DNA from: Clostridia bacterium
GTDB taxonomy: Bacteria; Bacillota; Clostridia; Oscillospirales; CAG-272
Length of the DNA stretch: 59,294 nt
Assembly: GCA_017451915.1 (NCBI GenBank)
Contig: JAFTNJ010000032.1
Location: forward strand, 1 to 59,294
Reading direction: 5' to 3'
Below the pieces are notes generated by a model that was not told the origin of the DNA, did not search any database, and saw only the letters and a list, made by a program, of their open reading frames with translations. The position numbers and the translations under genes are program-made. How positions within the stretch are numbered: position 1 is the stretch's first letter; each line of letters starts with the position of its first letter. Shown here one piece after another: positions 24,423 to 33,552 of the stretch.

Positions 24423-25823
24423 ATGAAAATGCTTCGAGGTCTATCTTTGACCCTTTGTTTTGTGTTCATTCTGGCAAGCCTTGCGGCCTGCGGAGGAGCA
24501 GCTCCCTCCGGGGAACCCTCCCGCACCCTGGCTCCCCTGGCAGAGCGGGAGCCGATATCGGACGGCGTGAGTTACGCTCTCCTGCGGGATACCGTCTTTG
24601 CCGATGCGGTAACGCCCGAGGCGAAGGATTGGAGCTGGGAGGCAAACGAGAGCGGCGTAACGGTTTTGAAATATCTGGGAAGTGCCCAGCGGATCGCCAT
24701 TCCTGCCACCCTGGACGGCAAGCCGGTGACCGCCGTGGCCGACCGCGCCTTTGCCGATCGGGAGACCCTGACGGCAGTGCTTCTGCCCGATAGTGTGACC
24801 TCCATTGGGGAAGGGATCCTTGCCGGCTGTACCTCCCTGGAGGCCCTTCGTACCCCCTTGTTGGGAGCCAATGCCAAGGCCGATGCCTTTTTGGGCTATC
24901 TGTTTGGCGGTGATTCCTATACCGACAACGCCATGAAGGTCCCCGCTACGTTGGAGTTTTTGGAGGTCGGTGGCGATATGACCAAACTGCCCTCCTACGC
25001 CCTCTTTGATTGCAATGATCTGCGGTGCCTCTGGTTTTCCAATGCGCTGACTGCCATCGAAGATTACGCCCTGTTTGGGTGTGCCTCGCTCAAGTACCTT
25101 CCCACCGAGGATCTGGAGACTTTGGGAAGCTACGCCCTCTTTTCCTGTAGCTCGCTTTTGCAGCTGGAATTGCCCCAAACGCTCACGTCCATCGGCTTTG
25201 GTGCTCTGGAGGGCTGTCGTTCTCTGCGGCGGCTGGTGCTCCCCTTTGTTGGAGGCTCTGCCACGGAGAATACTTATCTCGGCTTTGTGTTTGGCGCGTC
25301 GGTGCCGGATTTTTCCCGGGGCTACTATCCTGCGAGTTTGCAGGAGGTGGTGGTTCTGGAGGGCTGTACCGCTTTGGGAAATTACGCTTTTTATGAGTGC
25401 CAATCCCTGCAATGCGTGACCCTGCCCGAGGGACTGACCTCGGTTGGCGTGCGTGCTTTTGCCGAGTGCGTTTCCTTGGTGGAGCTGCGCCTGCCCACCA
25501 CCCTGACCACTCTGCGGGAGAATTCCTTTTTTGGTTGTGTCCGCCTGGAAACGCTGGAGCTTGGGGCTACGGCTCTGAACAGCGTTGGTGTCAACGCCTT
25601 TTATGATTGCATTTCTCTGACCCGGGTGACCCTACCCGACACGCTGAAGGAGCTGCCTGCCTCCTGCTTTGCGGGGTGTGTGGCTCTGCAGACGCTGGAT
25701 CTTGGCGGCGTGACCCGCGTGGGGAAGAACGCCCTTCACCGTTGCGACGCGCTTAGTAGTGTTTCCTCCAAGGAAAAGGTCCTGTACGAGGACGGAAACG
25801 ACGCGGCGGAGCGCTTAAAATAA
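24423..25823 (+). CDS. BspA-type leucine-rich-repeat lipoprotein
   Basis: 466 aa. A signal peptide ends in the lipobox LAAC (C22), so it is a membrane-anchored lipoprotein. A spacer leads to about ten LRR_5 (BspA/Treponema-type) repeats, each with the pattern I-x-x-x-A-F-x-x-C-x-S-L-x-x-[LV]-x-L-P, for example SYALFDCNDLRCLWFS, NYAFYECQSLQCVTLPEG and ENSFFGCVRLETLELG. Such proteins mediate adhesion or surface recognition in gut bacteria, but no ligand can be read here. Monocistronic with a strong terminator. Confidence 0.88.
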   Translation: MKMLRGLSLTLCFVFILASLAACGGAAPSGEPSRTLAPLAEREPISDGVSYALLRDTVFADAVTPEAKDWSWEANESGVTVLKYLGSAQRIAIPATLDGKPVTAVADRAFADRETLTAVLLPDSVTSIGEGILAGCTSLEALRTPLLGANAKADAFLGYLFGGDSYTDNAMKVPATLEFLEVGGDMTKLPSYALFDCNDLRCLWFSNALTAIEDYALFGCASLKYLPTEDLETLGSYALFSCSSLLQLELPQTLTSIGFGALEGCRSLRRLVLPFVGGSATENTYLGFVFGASVPDFSRGYYPASLQEVVVLEGCTALGNYAFYECQSLQCVTLPEGLTSVGVRAFAECVSLVELRLPTTLTTLRENSFFGCVRLETLELGATALNSVGVNAFYDCISLTRVTLPDTLKELPASCFAGCVALQTLDLGGVTRVGKNALHRCDALSSVSSKEKVLYEDGNDAAERLK

Positions 25824-25838
25824 TACCAAACCAAAAGA

Positions 25839-25877
25839 AAACGATCTCAAATCACCGATTTGAGATCGTTTTTTTTC
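25839..25877. terminator. bidirectional terminator
   Basis: AACGATCTCAAATC pairs perfectly with GATTTGAGATCGTT around ACC, then eight T. It separates the LRR gene from spoIIIAH (convergent). Confidence 0.9.
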
Positions 25878-25878
25878 G

Positions 25879-26472
25879 TTATTTGTTGATGATGGTCACG
25901 CCGGTGGGAGCAATGCCGGTCTGCTCGTAGACGATGGCGTTGATCTGGGCGATCTGGGCGGGCTGGAGCGTGTCGGCACTCACCACGATGCTGGCGGTGT
26001 CTCCGTTGAGCACGGCCACGCATTGGGCAAAGCCCTTGGCGGTGATGAGGGACTCGATGTTGGCCTCCTTCTGGATCTCGTCGGCAATGGCCGAGATGCC
26101 TGCCAGCGCTTCGGATTTCATGGCCTCGTCGGAGTCGGGATTGTCAACCACGGCCTGCAGTACCTCGATCGCCTCGTCCCGTGCCCGTTGGCGACTGACC
26201 TGGGTGGCGGAGAAGTAGCTTCCCGCGCTGTTGCTGCCGGTATCCTGGTTGTTGCCGAGATTGTCGGAAATATTTCCGCTGGGCTGATCGTAGCCGTCGT
26301 AGCCTCCGTTTTTGGCGGGATCCGCAAAGAGGATCCAGTTGAGGAGAACGGCGGCCCCGATGAGAAAGACGGCGCAGGCGATGAGGATGTTTCGTTTTCC
26401 AATCTTCATAATGACGGCGCGGAATTTTCCGGGCTGACGGACTTCGGTCAATTCGGTAGCTTGCTTTTTCAT
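25879..26472 (-). CDS. spoIIIAH: stage III sporulation protein AH
   Basis: 197 aa; ATG at 26472 with AGGAGG upstream. One membrane span at about 28-49 (NILIACAVFLIGAAVLLNW), a Gly/Asn/Ser spacer, then a C-terminal EscJ/PrgK-like ring domain (about 95-197; SRQRARDEAIEVLQ, ...GVTIINK). It would face the intermembrane space on the mother-cell side and meet forespore SpoIIQ to form the feeding channel. Last gene of the operon. Confidence 0.9.
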   Translation of the reverse strand: MKKQATELTEVRQPGKFRAVIMKIGKRNILIACAVFLIGAAVLLNWILFADPAKNGGYDGYDQPSGNISDNLGNNQDTGSNSAGSYFSATQVSRQRARDEAIEVLQAVVDNPDSDEAMKSEALAGISAIADEIQKEANIESLITAKGFAQCVAVLNGDTASIVVSADTLQPAQIAQINAIVYEQTGIAPTGVTIINK

Positions 26473-26557
26473 AAGTAGAACCTCCTGTGTTTTGTTACGC
26501 TATAACATATGATACCGACCAACAGAATATGTCTGTTCTTAAAAAAAGGTGAAAAAA

Positions 26558-27067
26558 TCAGGAGCCTGCCAGAGTGACGTAGATGTGATTGCTGGGAACG
26601 TCAAAGGCGGCGGAGAGCAGGGCGATCAGCTCCCCGCGCACCTCCGGGGAGGCGCCACCGTGGCAGACGATACCGATCCCCGCGATGCCGGGGGCGGTGC
26701 GGGATAAAAAGAGCGCGGTTGCCCCCGTGCCGCTCCCCAGGATCACGTATTCCTGGCCGTTGCTTTTTTGCTCGGTGGCGTAGTGGGAGGTAAATCCCCC
26801 CTCCAGGGTCACCACCGCCGTTACCTCCCCCACCCCTGCCACCGAGCTGCAAAGCGCGCGGATCCGTCCCTCCAAATAGGTCTGGTAGAGGATCAACTCG
26901 TCCTCCTCCACCACGTAAGGGGTCGTGGTGGCTTCCGCAACGGAATTGGAAGATCCGTTCCCCCACACCAGCAAAAGCACCCCCAACCCCAGGAGCGGGA
27001 GCAGGAGCCATAGCCGCAGGGGCTTGCCGTCGGTTTGATTTTTTTCGGAGCGTAAAAATGAAAACAT
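26558..27067 (-). CDS. spoIIIAG: stage III sporulation protein AG
   Basis: 169 aa. Membrane span at about 19-35, then a soluble domain with EGRIRALCSSVAGVGEVTAVVTLEGG and PEVRGELIALLSAAFDVPSNHIYV, the ring-forming part of SpoIIIAG. It forms a large channel ring in the outer forespore membrane. Separated from AH by 85 nt without an obvious promoter. Confidence 0.9.
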   Translation of the reverse strand: MFSFLRSEKNQTDGKPLRLWLLLPLLGLGVLLLVWGNGSSNSVAEATTTPYVVEEDELILYQTYLEGRIRALCSSVAGVGEVTAVVTLEGGFTSHYATEQKSNGQEYVILGSGTGATALFLSRTAPGIAGIGIVCHGGASPEVRGELIALLSAAFDVPSNHIYVTLAGS

Positions 27068-27090
27068 CCAACCCTTCCTTTCATTTTATT

Positions 27091-27585
27091 TCATTCAATC
27101 GCGCTTTGACATTCGCAGTTCAATAGCATGGAAACAAAATCCTCCATGGCGTGGGGATCCTTCCACACCGCGCTCCCCGAGAGGATCACCGTAACGCGGG
27201 AGGGCCGCAGAGAACCGTCGGTCTCAGTCCATTCCACGGTACAGCGTACCTGCCCCGTGGGAATGGAAAATTCATTCTCCAGAGTTTGGGTCAGTAATTG
27301 GGTGAAGTAGGCCTTGGAGGTCTGCTCCAGGGCTTGCTCCAGTGCTTGGGCGGGCGGCTGGGACGTGGTGACGTCGGGAAGGAGGGATTGTACGCCCTGC
27401 TCCTTCCATTGCACCAGACGGGAGAGCAGGGAAGTGAGGGGAGACGCCAGGGCGCAGAGCAGGAGCAGAGAGCAAAGGATCTTTACGGGATTTCCCGGCG
27501 TTGTCTTTTCCTTTCCCGGGCGCAACAGCTCTGCCAGTCCCAGGGATAGGGCGAGAAGAACGAGGGAATAGAGAAAGGAGCTCAT
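27091..27585 (-). CDS. spoIIIAF: stage III sporulation protein AF
   Basis: 164 aa; ATG at 27585 with GGGAGG upstream. Two N-terminal membrane spans (about 3-20 and 36-56) and a soluble RBM3-like domain to the end (EFSIPTGQVRCTVEW). Mother-cell membrane component of the SpoIIIA channel. Starts 13 nt after the AE stop. Confidence 0.85.
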   Translation of the reverse strand: MSSFLYSLVLLALSLGLAELLRPGKEKTTPGNPVKILCSLLLLCALASPLTSLLSRLVQWKEQGVQSLLPDVTTSQPPAQALEQALEQTSKAYFTQLLTQTLENEFSIPTGQVRCTVEWTETDGSLRPSRVTVILSGSAVWKDPHAMEDFVSMLLNCECQSAIE

Positions 27586-27598
27586 ACCGTCCCTCCCT

Positions 27599-28762
27599 TC
27601 AGCCAATGGCCGCCGCGCTGTGAATCAGCAGACAGACCGAAAGCACCAGCACCGAGGAGCAGATGCAAACCGCCGCCAGAAGATACCCGTTGAGGGAGGC
27701 AAACTCCTCCAACAGCTTCTTTTCCCCGTCGCAGCCCAACAGGTCGGCAACGGCGGCAGAGATCTGCCAGGTCAGGCGGATCAAAAAAAGCTCGATCAGG
27801 GTGGGGAGCAGGGTGAACAGCAATAGCAGGACGGCACAAATTCCCACCGTTCCCCGCAGGTATCCCACCCCCGCGCTTACGCTTCGCAGCAGCTCGGCAA
27901 CAGAGCCTCCCACCACCGGGATCAGATTCCCCGCGGCAAATTTGGCACTCCGCATCAGCAGGGTGTCGTTGCGTGCCCCCAGCACGGTTTGCGCCGAGAG
28001 CATTGCCAAAAGGAGCATCATTAAGAAGGCCAACAAAGTGGTATAATTCTTTTTCACGGAGATCAGGAGCGTTCCCATACGGAGGGCGGGATGAAGGGCC
28101 TGGAGCATAGAAAAGACCAAGCAGCACGCGCAAAAGGGAAGGATCGTTTGTCCCACCCACTCCTCCAATAGGGTCATGTAAACCGAGAGCCCCGCGGTGG
28201 AGGCGGTGGCTACGGTAAGATTCCCTCCCAGGGCGTAGAGGACCGATAGGAGCGGCAGGATTCCTGCTGTGATCTGCGTGAGCGTGGAAAAGTAGGTAAC
28301 GGTACGGCGCAGACCCTCCAGTCCACGGGTCATCAGTCCACTCAGTAGAAGCAGGGAGGCGCAAAAGGAAAAGGCCTCTCCACCCCGTCCGCCCTGGCAG
28401 AGATGACGGCAGAGGGCGCAAAGCAATAAAAGTCCCACCGTGGTGGCCAGGAGCCCCAGGCAATCCCCCAGCCTCGTCTCCAAGGCGGAGAGAACGGCGG
28501 TAAGAAGATAGGAAAAGCCGCTCATCTCTTGCGTTGCGTCGGAAATACCGTCCCGGGTGATGGAAAAAAGCTCCGGGGGAAGATGCTCCAAAATCTCCTC
28601 GGGGATGCTTTCCAAAAAGACGCGGAACTCGTCCTCGGGAAAGGGGAGCGTTTCCGCGGGTTCGCTTTCCTCGGCCCGCGTTGGAATCCCCAACGCGACC
28701 GTTCCCAGCAGGCAAAGAAGGAGCAGGATCACTCCCTTTTGGATGTAGACACGAAGGGTCAT
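27599..28762 (-). CDS. spoIIIAE: stage III sporulation protein AE
   Basis: 387 aa; ATG at 28762 overlaps the AD stop by 4 nt. It has a signal peptide-like start (cleavage near GIPTRA-EES, about 26-30), an extracytoplasmic stretch, then seven or more membrane spans between about 85 and 385. SVKKNYTTLLAFLMMLL and GGNLTVATASTAGLSVYM fit SpoIIIAE. Polytopic membrane part of the channel. Confidence 0.9.
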   Translation of the reverse strand: MTLRVYIQKGVILLLLCLLGTVALGIPTRAEESEPAETLPFPEDEFRVFLESIPEEILEHLPPELFSITRDGISDATQEMSGFSYLLTAVLSALETRLGDCLGLLATTVGLLLLCALCRHLCQGGRGGEAFSFCASLLLLSGLMTRGLEGLRRTVTYFSTLTQITAGILPLLSVLYALGGNLTVATASTAGLSVYMTLLEEWVGQTILPFCACCLVFSMLQALHPALRMGTLLISVKKNYTTLLAFLMMLLLAMLSAQTVLGARNDTLLMRSAKFAAGNLIPVVGGSVAELLRSVSAGVGYLRGTVGICAVLLLLFTLLPTLIELFLIRLTWQISAAVADLLGCDGEKKLLEEFASLNGYLLAAVCICSSVLVLSVCLLIHSAAAIG

Positions 28763-29160
28763 AGGGCACCTCCAAAGCGCAATAGCTCCCGGGCGATGGT
28801 CAGGATCTCGTCGATCAGAGGCAACGAGAGCAGCAGAATCTCCAGCCTGCCCGTCCATTCCACGCCGTTTGCCGCCCCCGTTTCGCCACATTCTCTGCAA
28901 ATGTCCGCACAGCTCTGGGTAAGCCAGGCAATGCCAAGTGCCTTGAGGAGCAGAGTGGCATGGGAGGATTGGATTCCGCTCCCGGAGAGAAGAGTTTGCA
29001 GATAACGCACCAGGGGAGCGGCCAGGGAGAGGGCGGTCATGCCGAAGACAAGGAGAAGACCGATGCGAAGCAGGGGAAGGAGGTCGGCCTTCCATTCCTT
29101 GAGGATCAACGCCGCGCAGAGACCCAGAATGGCCAGCATACAAAGCTTTAACAGCGTCAT
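28759..29160 (-). CDS. spoIIIAD: stage III sporulation protein AD
   Basis: 133 aa. Three or four hydrophobic segments (about 3-20, 28-52, 66-82, 105-125), typical of SpoIIIAD. Includes ALGIAWLTQSCADICRECGE, a family-typical segment. Start is 7 nt after the AC stop and its end overlaps AE. Confidence 0.88.
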   Translation of the reverse strand: MTLLKLCMLAILGLCAALILKEWKADLLPLLRIGLLLVFGMTALSLAAPLVRYLQTLLSGSGIQSSHATLLLKALGIAWLTQSCADICRECGETGAANGVEWTGRLEILLLSLPLIDEILTIARELLRFGGAL

Positions 29161-29167
29161 GGCGGCA

Positions 29168-29362
29168 TCAGATCCCGAACACAGTCTGGATTAGGGCAAA
29201 GAGCTCTCCAATGCGGCTGATCAAAAGCATTAAGGCCACCAGGATCCCCGCCAGGGTCACGAACATGGCTTGCTCGTCCCGTCCGGTTTTGCTCAGGATC
29301 TGGGATGATACCGCCACCAGGATCCCAATGCCGGCAATTTTGATGATCAATGAGATATCCAA
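29168..29362 (-). CDS. spoIIIAC: stage III sporulation protein AC
   Basis: 64 aa, exactly the size of SpoIIIAC, with two membrane spans (about 3-20 and 34-58) and the turn SKTGRDEQA between them. The only suitable start is TTG at 29362, with AGGAG about 10 nt upstream. Confidence 0.9.
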   Translation of the reverse strand: MDISLIIKIAGIGILVAVSSQILSKTGRDEQAMFVTLAGILVALMLLISRIGELFALIQTVFGI

Positions 29363-29395
29363 AGGGCGTTTTCTCCTTTCGCGGGAAGCTCCGCG

Positions 29396-29866
29396 TTACC
29401 AAAGCAGTACCGCAACTCCCAACGCCGAGCAGATGCAAAGGGCGGTGGTGGCGCGGGCGCGGGCAGAAAGCCCCTCGGCTTGCTTGGCGCGCAGACCTTG
29501 GAGCGCAGAAAGATAATAGTCACACCGTCGCAGCTGCTCGGTGCGGTAGGAGCCCCCCAGCTCCTCGGCCAACGCCTTCAGCAAACGCTGCGCTTCGGGC
29601 TCCAGATCGGGGAGAGAGGCGTCGATCCAGGCCGCCAGAGTGGGTGCGGCGGGACGGCTCCCGTAGGGAAGGGAGGGGGCGTGGGGATGGGAGAGAATCT
29701 CCTCCAGGGGACGAAGATAGCAGTCGATCTGGTTACGAATAAAGAGCAGAAGGGCGATCCACGCGTCCAAGACGGCCAGCCTGTGCTTGCCTCGCAGGCG
29801 CTCCATATGCGCCAGCCCCAGGCCTGCCACCAGGAGCAACAGACTTCCCAAAAGCTTTCCAACCAA
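29396..29866 (-). CDS. spoIIIAB: stage III sporulation protein AB
   Basis: 156 aa; TTG start at 29866, preceded by GGGGAG, 3 nt after the AA stop. Hydrophobic ends (about 4-20 and 137-155) flank a helical GspF-like cytosolic domain (CYLRPLEEILSH, QLRRCDYYLSALQGLRAK). Small membrane component of the channel. Confidence 0.85.
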   Translation of the reverse strand: MVGKLLGSLLLLVAGLGLAHMERLRGKHRLAVLDAWIALLLFIRNQIDCYLRPLEEILSHPHAPSLPYGSRPAAPTLAAWIDASLPDLEPEAQRLLKALAEELGGSYRTEQLRRCDYYLSALQGLRAKQAEGLSARARATTALCICSALGVAVLLW

Positions 29867-29869
29867 GGT

Positions 29870-30793
29870 TCAGTCTCCCCCCACCGGGGATTCGTCGGCC
29901 TTGTCCCGGTGGGTAATGCGATAGGAAAGCCCCTCTCCCGCCGGGCGAGTCAGGCGCACGTAATAGGTAAATACCCCGGCGCGATGTAGGCGGAGGATCT
30001 GGGGACGGCGAAGCAGATCCTCTACCGCTCCCCCGTGGGTTGAGCAGAGCAGACCGATTCCGCTGTTGGCCGATTGCAGGATGGCTTCGGCATCCTCGGG
30101 GCTCCCGATCTCGTCGCAAATGATCAGTTGGGCCCCCAGGGAGCGGGTGGCAATGCGGATTCCCAGGTCACGCGGGTAAGCAGAGAGGATGTCCAGGTTC
30201 AATCCCGGTTCCTCGAATGCCTGTCCCAGCTCCTCCCGTGTGTCTACCAGTACGGTGCAACGGGAATAGGGCGGGCTTGCGGCCTCCTTGGCGGCTTGGC
30301 GCAACAGGGTCGTCTTTCCTACGCCGGGGGGCGAGAACAGCAGAACCCCACCGGAAAAATCGGTTGTTTTCAAAAGCTCCAGGATCGGCTCGGCCGAAAG
30401 GATGGGATGCTGTGGAACACGCAGGATCAGGGATCGAACCTCCCGCACGCCAACCACCCGCTCCTTTTCCACGGAGGCTCTTCCGCAAATACCAACACGG
30501 ATCCCGCCTTCCAGGGTAAGAAAGCCTTGGTTCAGATTGGATTCGTAGGCGTAGAGAGAGCCTTGGCACATCCGTTGAAGCAACTGCTCCAGGGCTGCGT
30601 GGGAAAAGCGAAAGCCCAGGGCATAGCTGTATCCCTTGCAGGTTACGGTGGAGTCGTGGTCGCATCGCAGGCGGAGCTCCTCAAGCCGCGGGGCGGGACA
30701 GCGACGCAGAGCCTCCAGTAAGGGCGGGGGGAGCAACGACTCCAGGGAGGCGGGCAATTTGGATGTGGCGCGTGTGATGCGGATGCTCTGCAT
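29870..30793 (-). CDS. spoIIIAA: stage III sporulation protein AA (ATPase)
   Basis: 307 aa. Walker A SPPGVGKTTLL (G157, K160, T161), Walker B IICDEIGSPEDAEA (about 218-231) and a LCSTHGG sensor (about 249-255) mark a secretion-type AAA ATPase. It powers the mother-cell-to-forespore channel. First gene of the eight-gene operon; sigma-E control is expected from the family, and a weak CATATAGT box occurs at about 30822-30829 on the minus strand, but the -35 is not convincing. Confidence 0.93.
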   Translation of the reverse strand: MQSIRITRATSKLPASLESLLPPPLLEALRRCPAPRLEELRLRCDHDSTVTCKGYSYALGFRFSHAALEQLLQRMCQGSLYAYESNLNQGFLTLEGGIRVGICGRASVEKERVVGVREVRSLILRVPQHPILSAEPILELLKTTDFSGGVLLFSPPGVGKTTLLRQAAKEAASPPYSRCTVLVDTREELGQAFEEPGLNLDILSAYPRDLGIRIATRSLGAQLIICDEIGSPEDAEAILQSANSGIGLLCSTHGGAVEDLLRRPQILRLHRAGVFTYYVRLTRPAGEGLSYRITHRDKADESPVGGD

Positions 30794-30911
30794 GGCAAGT
30801 CCTCCCGTGGGGTTTTACTGTACTATATGCGTGTCCCGCAAAAAGTAGAACTTTTTTCTTTCACGGCATAAGATAATAGCAAAAACCAATGATAGAAAGG
30901 AAGACGATTCT

Positions 30912-31988
30912 ATGCAAGCAAAGGGAGAGGACGCTTATTTTGCGGCGTCCAACAGTGAACGCGGATTTTTCAGTTATTATAAGGAATGCTTCGACCATTC
31001 CCGGGTGGAAAGGGTCTATGCTGTCAAAGGGGGCCCCGGCACCGGAAAAAGCCGTTTTTTGCGGGAGGTGGCCGAGGCGGCAATGGCACGGGGGTGGCAG
31101 ACGGAGTATATTTATTGCTCCTCGGATCCCCATTCCCTGGACGGTGTGATCCTGACCGGATCTTCACGGTGCGTTGCCCTCCTGGATGCCACCGCTCCCC
31201 ACGTTTATGAGCCGTCCCACCCCGGGGTGCGGGAGGAAATCGTCAATCTGGGGGCCTTTTGGGATGTGGAGGCGCTGACGCCCCACGCCGGGGAGCTGGA
31301 GCGACTGGCCCAACACAAGGGAGCGGCCTATCGCCGTGCTTATCGCTATCTGAGCGCGGCGGGGGAGATGCATCAAGCGCGCAACGCCCTGGTGGAGCCC
31401 TATCTTCGGCGGGAGGCGTTGGCCAGAAACGCCCAAAGACAGCTGCAGGGACTTCCCCGCGGGAGCGGCTTTTCGGTTCGTCCTGCCCTGATCGGCTCTT
31501 TGGGAATGGAGGGACGGGTGCGCCTGGATACCTACTGTGCCATGGCGCGGGAGCTCTACCTGGTGGAGGACTGTCACGGTGCGGCAGAATATTGGATGGC
31601 CGAGCTTTTGCGCCTTTGTGCCGAGGGGCAGATGCCCATTCGCCTCTCCCACCACCCCATTCATCCCGACGTGGTGGACGGAATTTTTCTGTGTGAGCAC
31701 GGAATTGCCTTTGTTGTGGGACGGAGCGAGGAGTGTCACTACCCCCACCGCCGTCTGAATATGCGAAAATTCGTGGACACGGCGGGAATGCGGCGGGTGC
31801 GTTCCCGGGTCACCTTTGCCGATCGTATGGGGCGCGCCATGCTGGACGGTGCCGTGGAGGCCATGGAGGAGGCGCGGGATTGGCATTTTCAAATGGAGGC
31901 CATCTATACGGGAGCCATGGATTTTACGGCCAAGGAGCAATTTACAAAAGACTTCTGTCAAAAACTGTTGGACTTGCAAAGCGAGTAA
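30912..31988 (+). CDS. P-loop ATPase, PRK06851-like
   Basis: 358 aa; ATG at 30912 with GAAAGGAAG upstream. VKGGPGTGKSRFLREV (38-53) is Walker A. A second half (about 180-358) has YLVEDCHGAAEYWM and FVDTAGMRRVRSRVTF without a second clear P-loop. The length and the family pattern (AASNSERGFFSYYKE start) match a conserved sporulation-associated ATPase of Clostridia. Divergent from spoIIIAA. Function not known. Confidence 0.75.
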   Translation: MQAKGEDAYFAASNSERGFFSYYKECFDHSRVERVYAVKGGPGTGKSRFLREVAEAAMARGWQTEYIYCSSDPHSLDGVILTGSSRCVALLDATAPHVYEPSHPGVREEIVNLGAFWDVEALTPHAGELERLAQHKGAAYRRAYRYLSAAGEMHQARNALVEPYLRREALARNAQRQLQGLPRGSGFSVRPALIGSLGMEGRVRLDTYCAMARELYLVEDCHGAAEYWMAELLRLCAEGQMPIRLSHHPIHPDVVDGIFLCEHGIAFVVGRSEECHYPHRRLNMRKFVDTAGMRRVRSRVTFADRMGRAMLDGAVEAMEEARDWHFQMEAIYTGAMDFTAKEQFTKDFCQKLLDLQSE

Positions 31989-32002
31989 TTTTGTGGTACA
32001 AT
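31974..32002 (+). promoter_or_regulatory. promoter inside the end of the ATPase gene
   Basis: TTGCAA (31974-31979), 17 nt, TACAAT (31997-32002), ahead of the ATG at 32046. Confidence 0.55.
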
Positions 32003-32045
32003 AAGGGAAGAAAGGTTATTTGACCGATGTAAAGGAGCCAAGACG

Positions 32046-33497
32046 ATGAAAGTGGTACTGTTTACCCTCAACGGATCCTGGTCCCATTCCTCCCTGGCAC
32101 TTCGCTGCTTGCGACGGCCTCTGGAGGAGGCGGGATTTGAGGTGCGATTGCTGGAATATACGTTGCGGGATCGGGATGCCCATATCCTGGAGGCATTGTA
32201 TGCCGAGCAGGCCGAGATCTATAGCTTTTCCTGCTATATCTGGAATCTGCGCCCCATGCTTTCCCTGGCACAGAGCCTGCACGCTCTGCTCCCTAAGGCA
32301 AAAATTGTTTTGGGTGGCCCGGAGGTCTCCTACGGCGTTGCCCGTTTTTCGGATCTCCCCTGGATCGATGCCATCGTTTGCGGTGAGGGGGAAGCGGCGT
32401 TCCCCGCCCTCTGTCAAAAGATCCGCGCGGGGGAGTCCTTCGAGCCGATCTGGCAGGGAGGTACCCCTGACGTAATGGGAAACGAGGGGATCCTGTACCG
32501 TGACGGCGAGACGACGGGAAGCATTCTTTATTACGAATCCTCCCGGGGCTGTCCTTTTTCCTGCGCTTACTGTTTATCCTCGGCTACCCACGGCGTGCGG
32601 ATGAAGAGCGTGGAGCAGACCCTGGCCGATATGGAGGCATTTGAAACATTGCGGATTCCTTGCAAGGTGATCAAGTTTGTGGATCGCACCTTCAACGCGA
32701 ACGCCGAGCGTGCCAATCGGATCTGGCAGGGACTTTTGGAGGATCGGTTTACCGGGCAGTATCATTTTGAGGTCTGTGCCTCCTTGCTGAATGAGGAAAG
32801 CTTTGCCATTCTTTCCCAATTCCCCAAGGGAAAGATTCAGCTGGAATTTGGATTGCAAAGCACCAATCCCAAGACCCTGGAGGCCACCTCCCGCCACATT
32901 CGCGCCGAGCAGGTCATCGCGGCGGTGGGACGGATCCATGCCATGGGGAATATCCACGTGCATCTGGATCTGATTGCGGGACTCCCGTACGAGGATTATG
33001 CAAGCTTTGCCCGTTCCTTTGACGATGCCTACGGCTGTTGCGATCTGCTGCAGCTCGGCTTTTTAAAGCTGTTGTACGGCACTCCCTTACGGGAGAATAT
33101 GGCCGACTACGGATACGTCTGTCTGCCCGATCCCCCCTATACGGTATTGCAAAGCAAGTGGATCACCTACCCGCAAATGCAACGGCTCTCCCGCATTGCG
33201 GAGGTGCTGGAGCGGTACCTGGAAAGTGGACGCTTTTCCCACACGTTGTTTTATCTGACGCCCAGGATGCCGTCGCCCTTTGCCTTTTGGGAGGGCTTGA
33301 GTCTCTTTTTGGAGCAGAATGACCCCAGGCCGTTGCAAAAGATCTCCCAGCCCGATGTCTTTTGGTATCTGTTGCAATACGCCCGGACCTCGGTTCCCGG
33401 AGTGGATGAAAGAACCTTGAAAGAGATGCTTTGCGCCGATTTTCGGCAGAGTGAAAACAAACATCCTCCCAAGCGACTGACCCGGGAGGAAGCATAA
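32046..33497 (+). CDS. B12-binding-domain radical SAM protein (DUF4080-like)
   Basis: 483 aa. Residues 1-130 form a cobalamin-binding-like Rossmann domain (KIVLGGPEVSYG, AIVCGEGEAAFPAL). C169-x3-C173-x2-C176 (CPFSCAYC) is the radical SAM cluster motif. A C-terminal DUF4080-like domain follows (about 370-480). Such proteins may modify RNA or make C-C or C-S bonds; the substrate is not known. Confidence 0.8.
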   Translation: MKVVLFTLNGSWSHSSLALRCLRRPLEEAGFEVRLLEYTLRDRDAHILEALYAEQAEIYSFSCYIWNLRPMLSLAQSLHALLPKAKIVLGGPEVSYGVARFSDLPWIDAIVCGEGEAAFPALCQKIRAGESFEPIWQGGTPDVMGNEGILYRDGETTGSILYYESSRGCPFSCAYCLSSATHGVRMKSVEQTLADMEAFETLRIPCKVIKFVDRTFNANAERANRIWQGLLEDRFTGQYHFEVCASLLNEESFAILSQFPKGKIQLEFGLQSTNPKTLEATSRHIRAEQVIAAVGRIHAMGNIHVHLDLIAGLPYEDYASFARSFDDAYGCCDLLQLGFLKLLYGTPLRENMADYGYVCLPDPPYTVLQSKWITYPQMQRLSRIAEVLERYLESGRFSHTLFYLTPRMPSPFAFWEGLSLFLEQNDPRPLQKISQPDVFWYLLQYARTSVPGVDERTLKEMLCADFRQSENKHPPKRLTREEA

Positions 33498-33502
33498 AGA
33501 AA

Positions 33503-33543
33503 AACAGCACCGCCCCAAATCAAGAATTTGGGGCGGTGCTGTT
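33503..33543. terminator. bidirectional terminator
   Basis: AACAGCACCGCCCCAAAT pairs perfectly with ATTTGGGGCGGTGCTGTT between convergent genes. Confidence 0.9.
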
Positions 33544-33552
33544 TATTTGATG

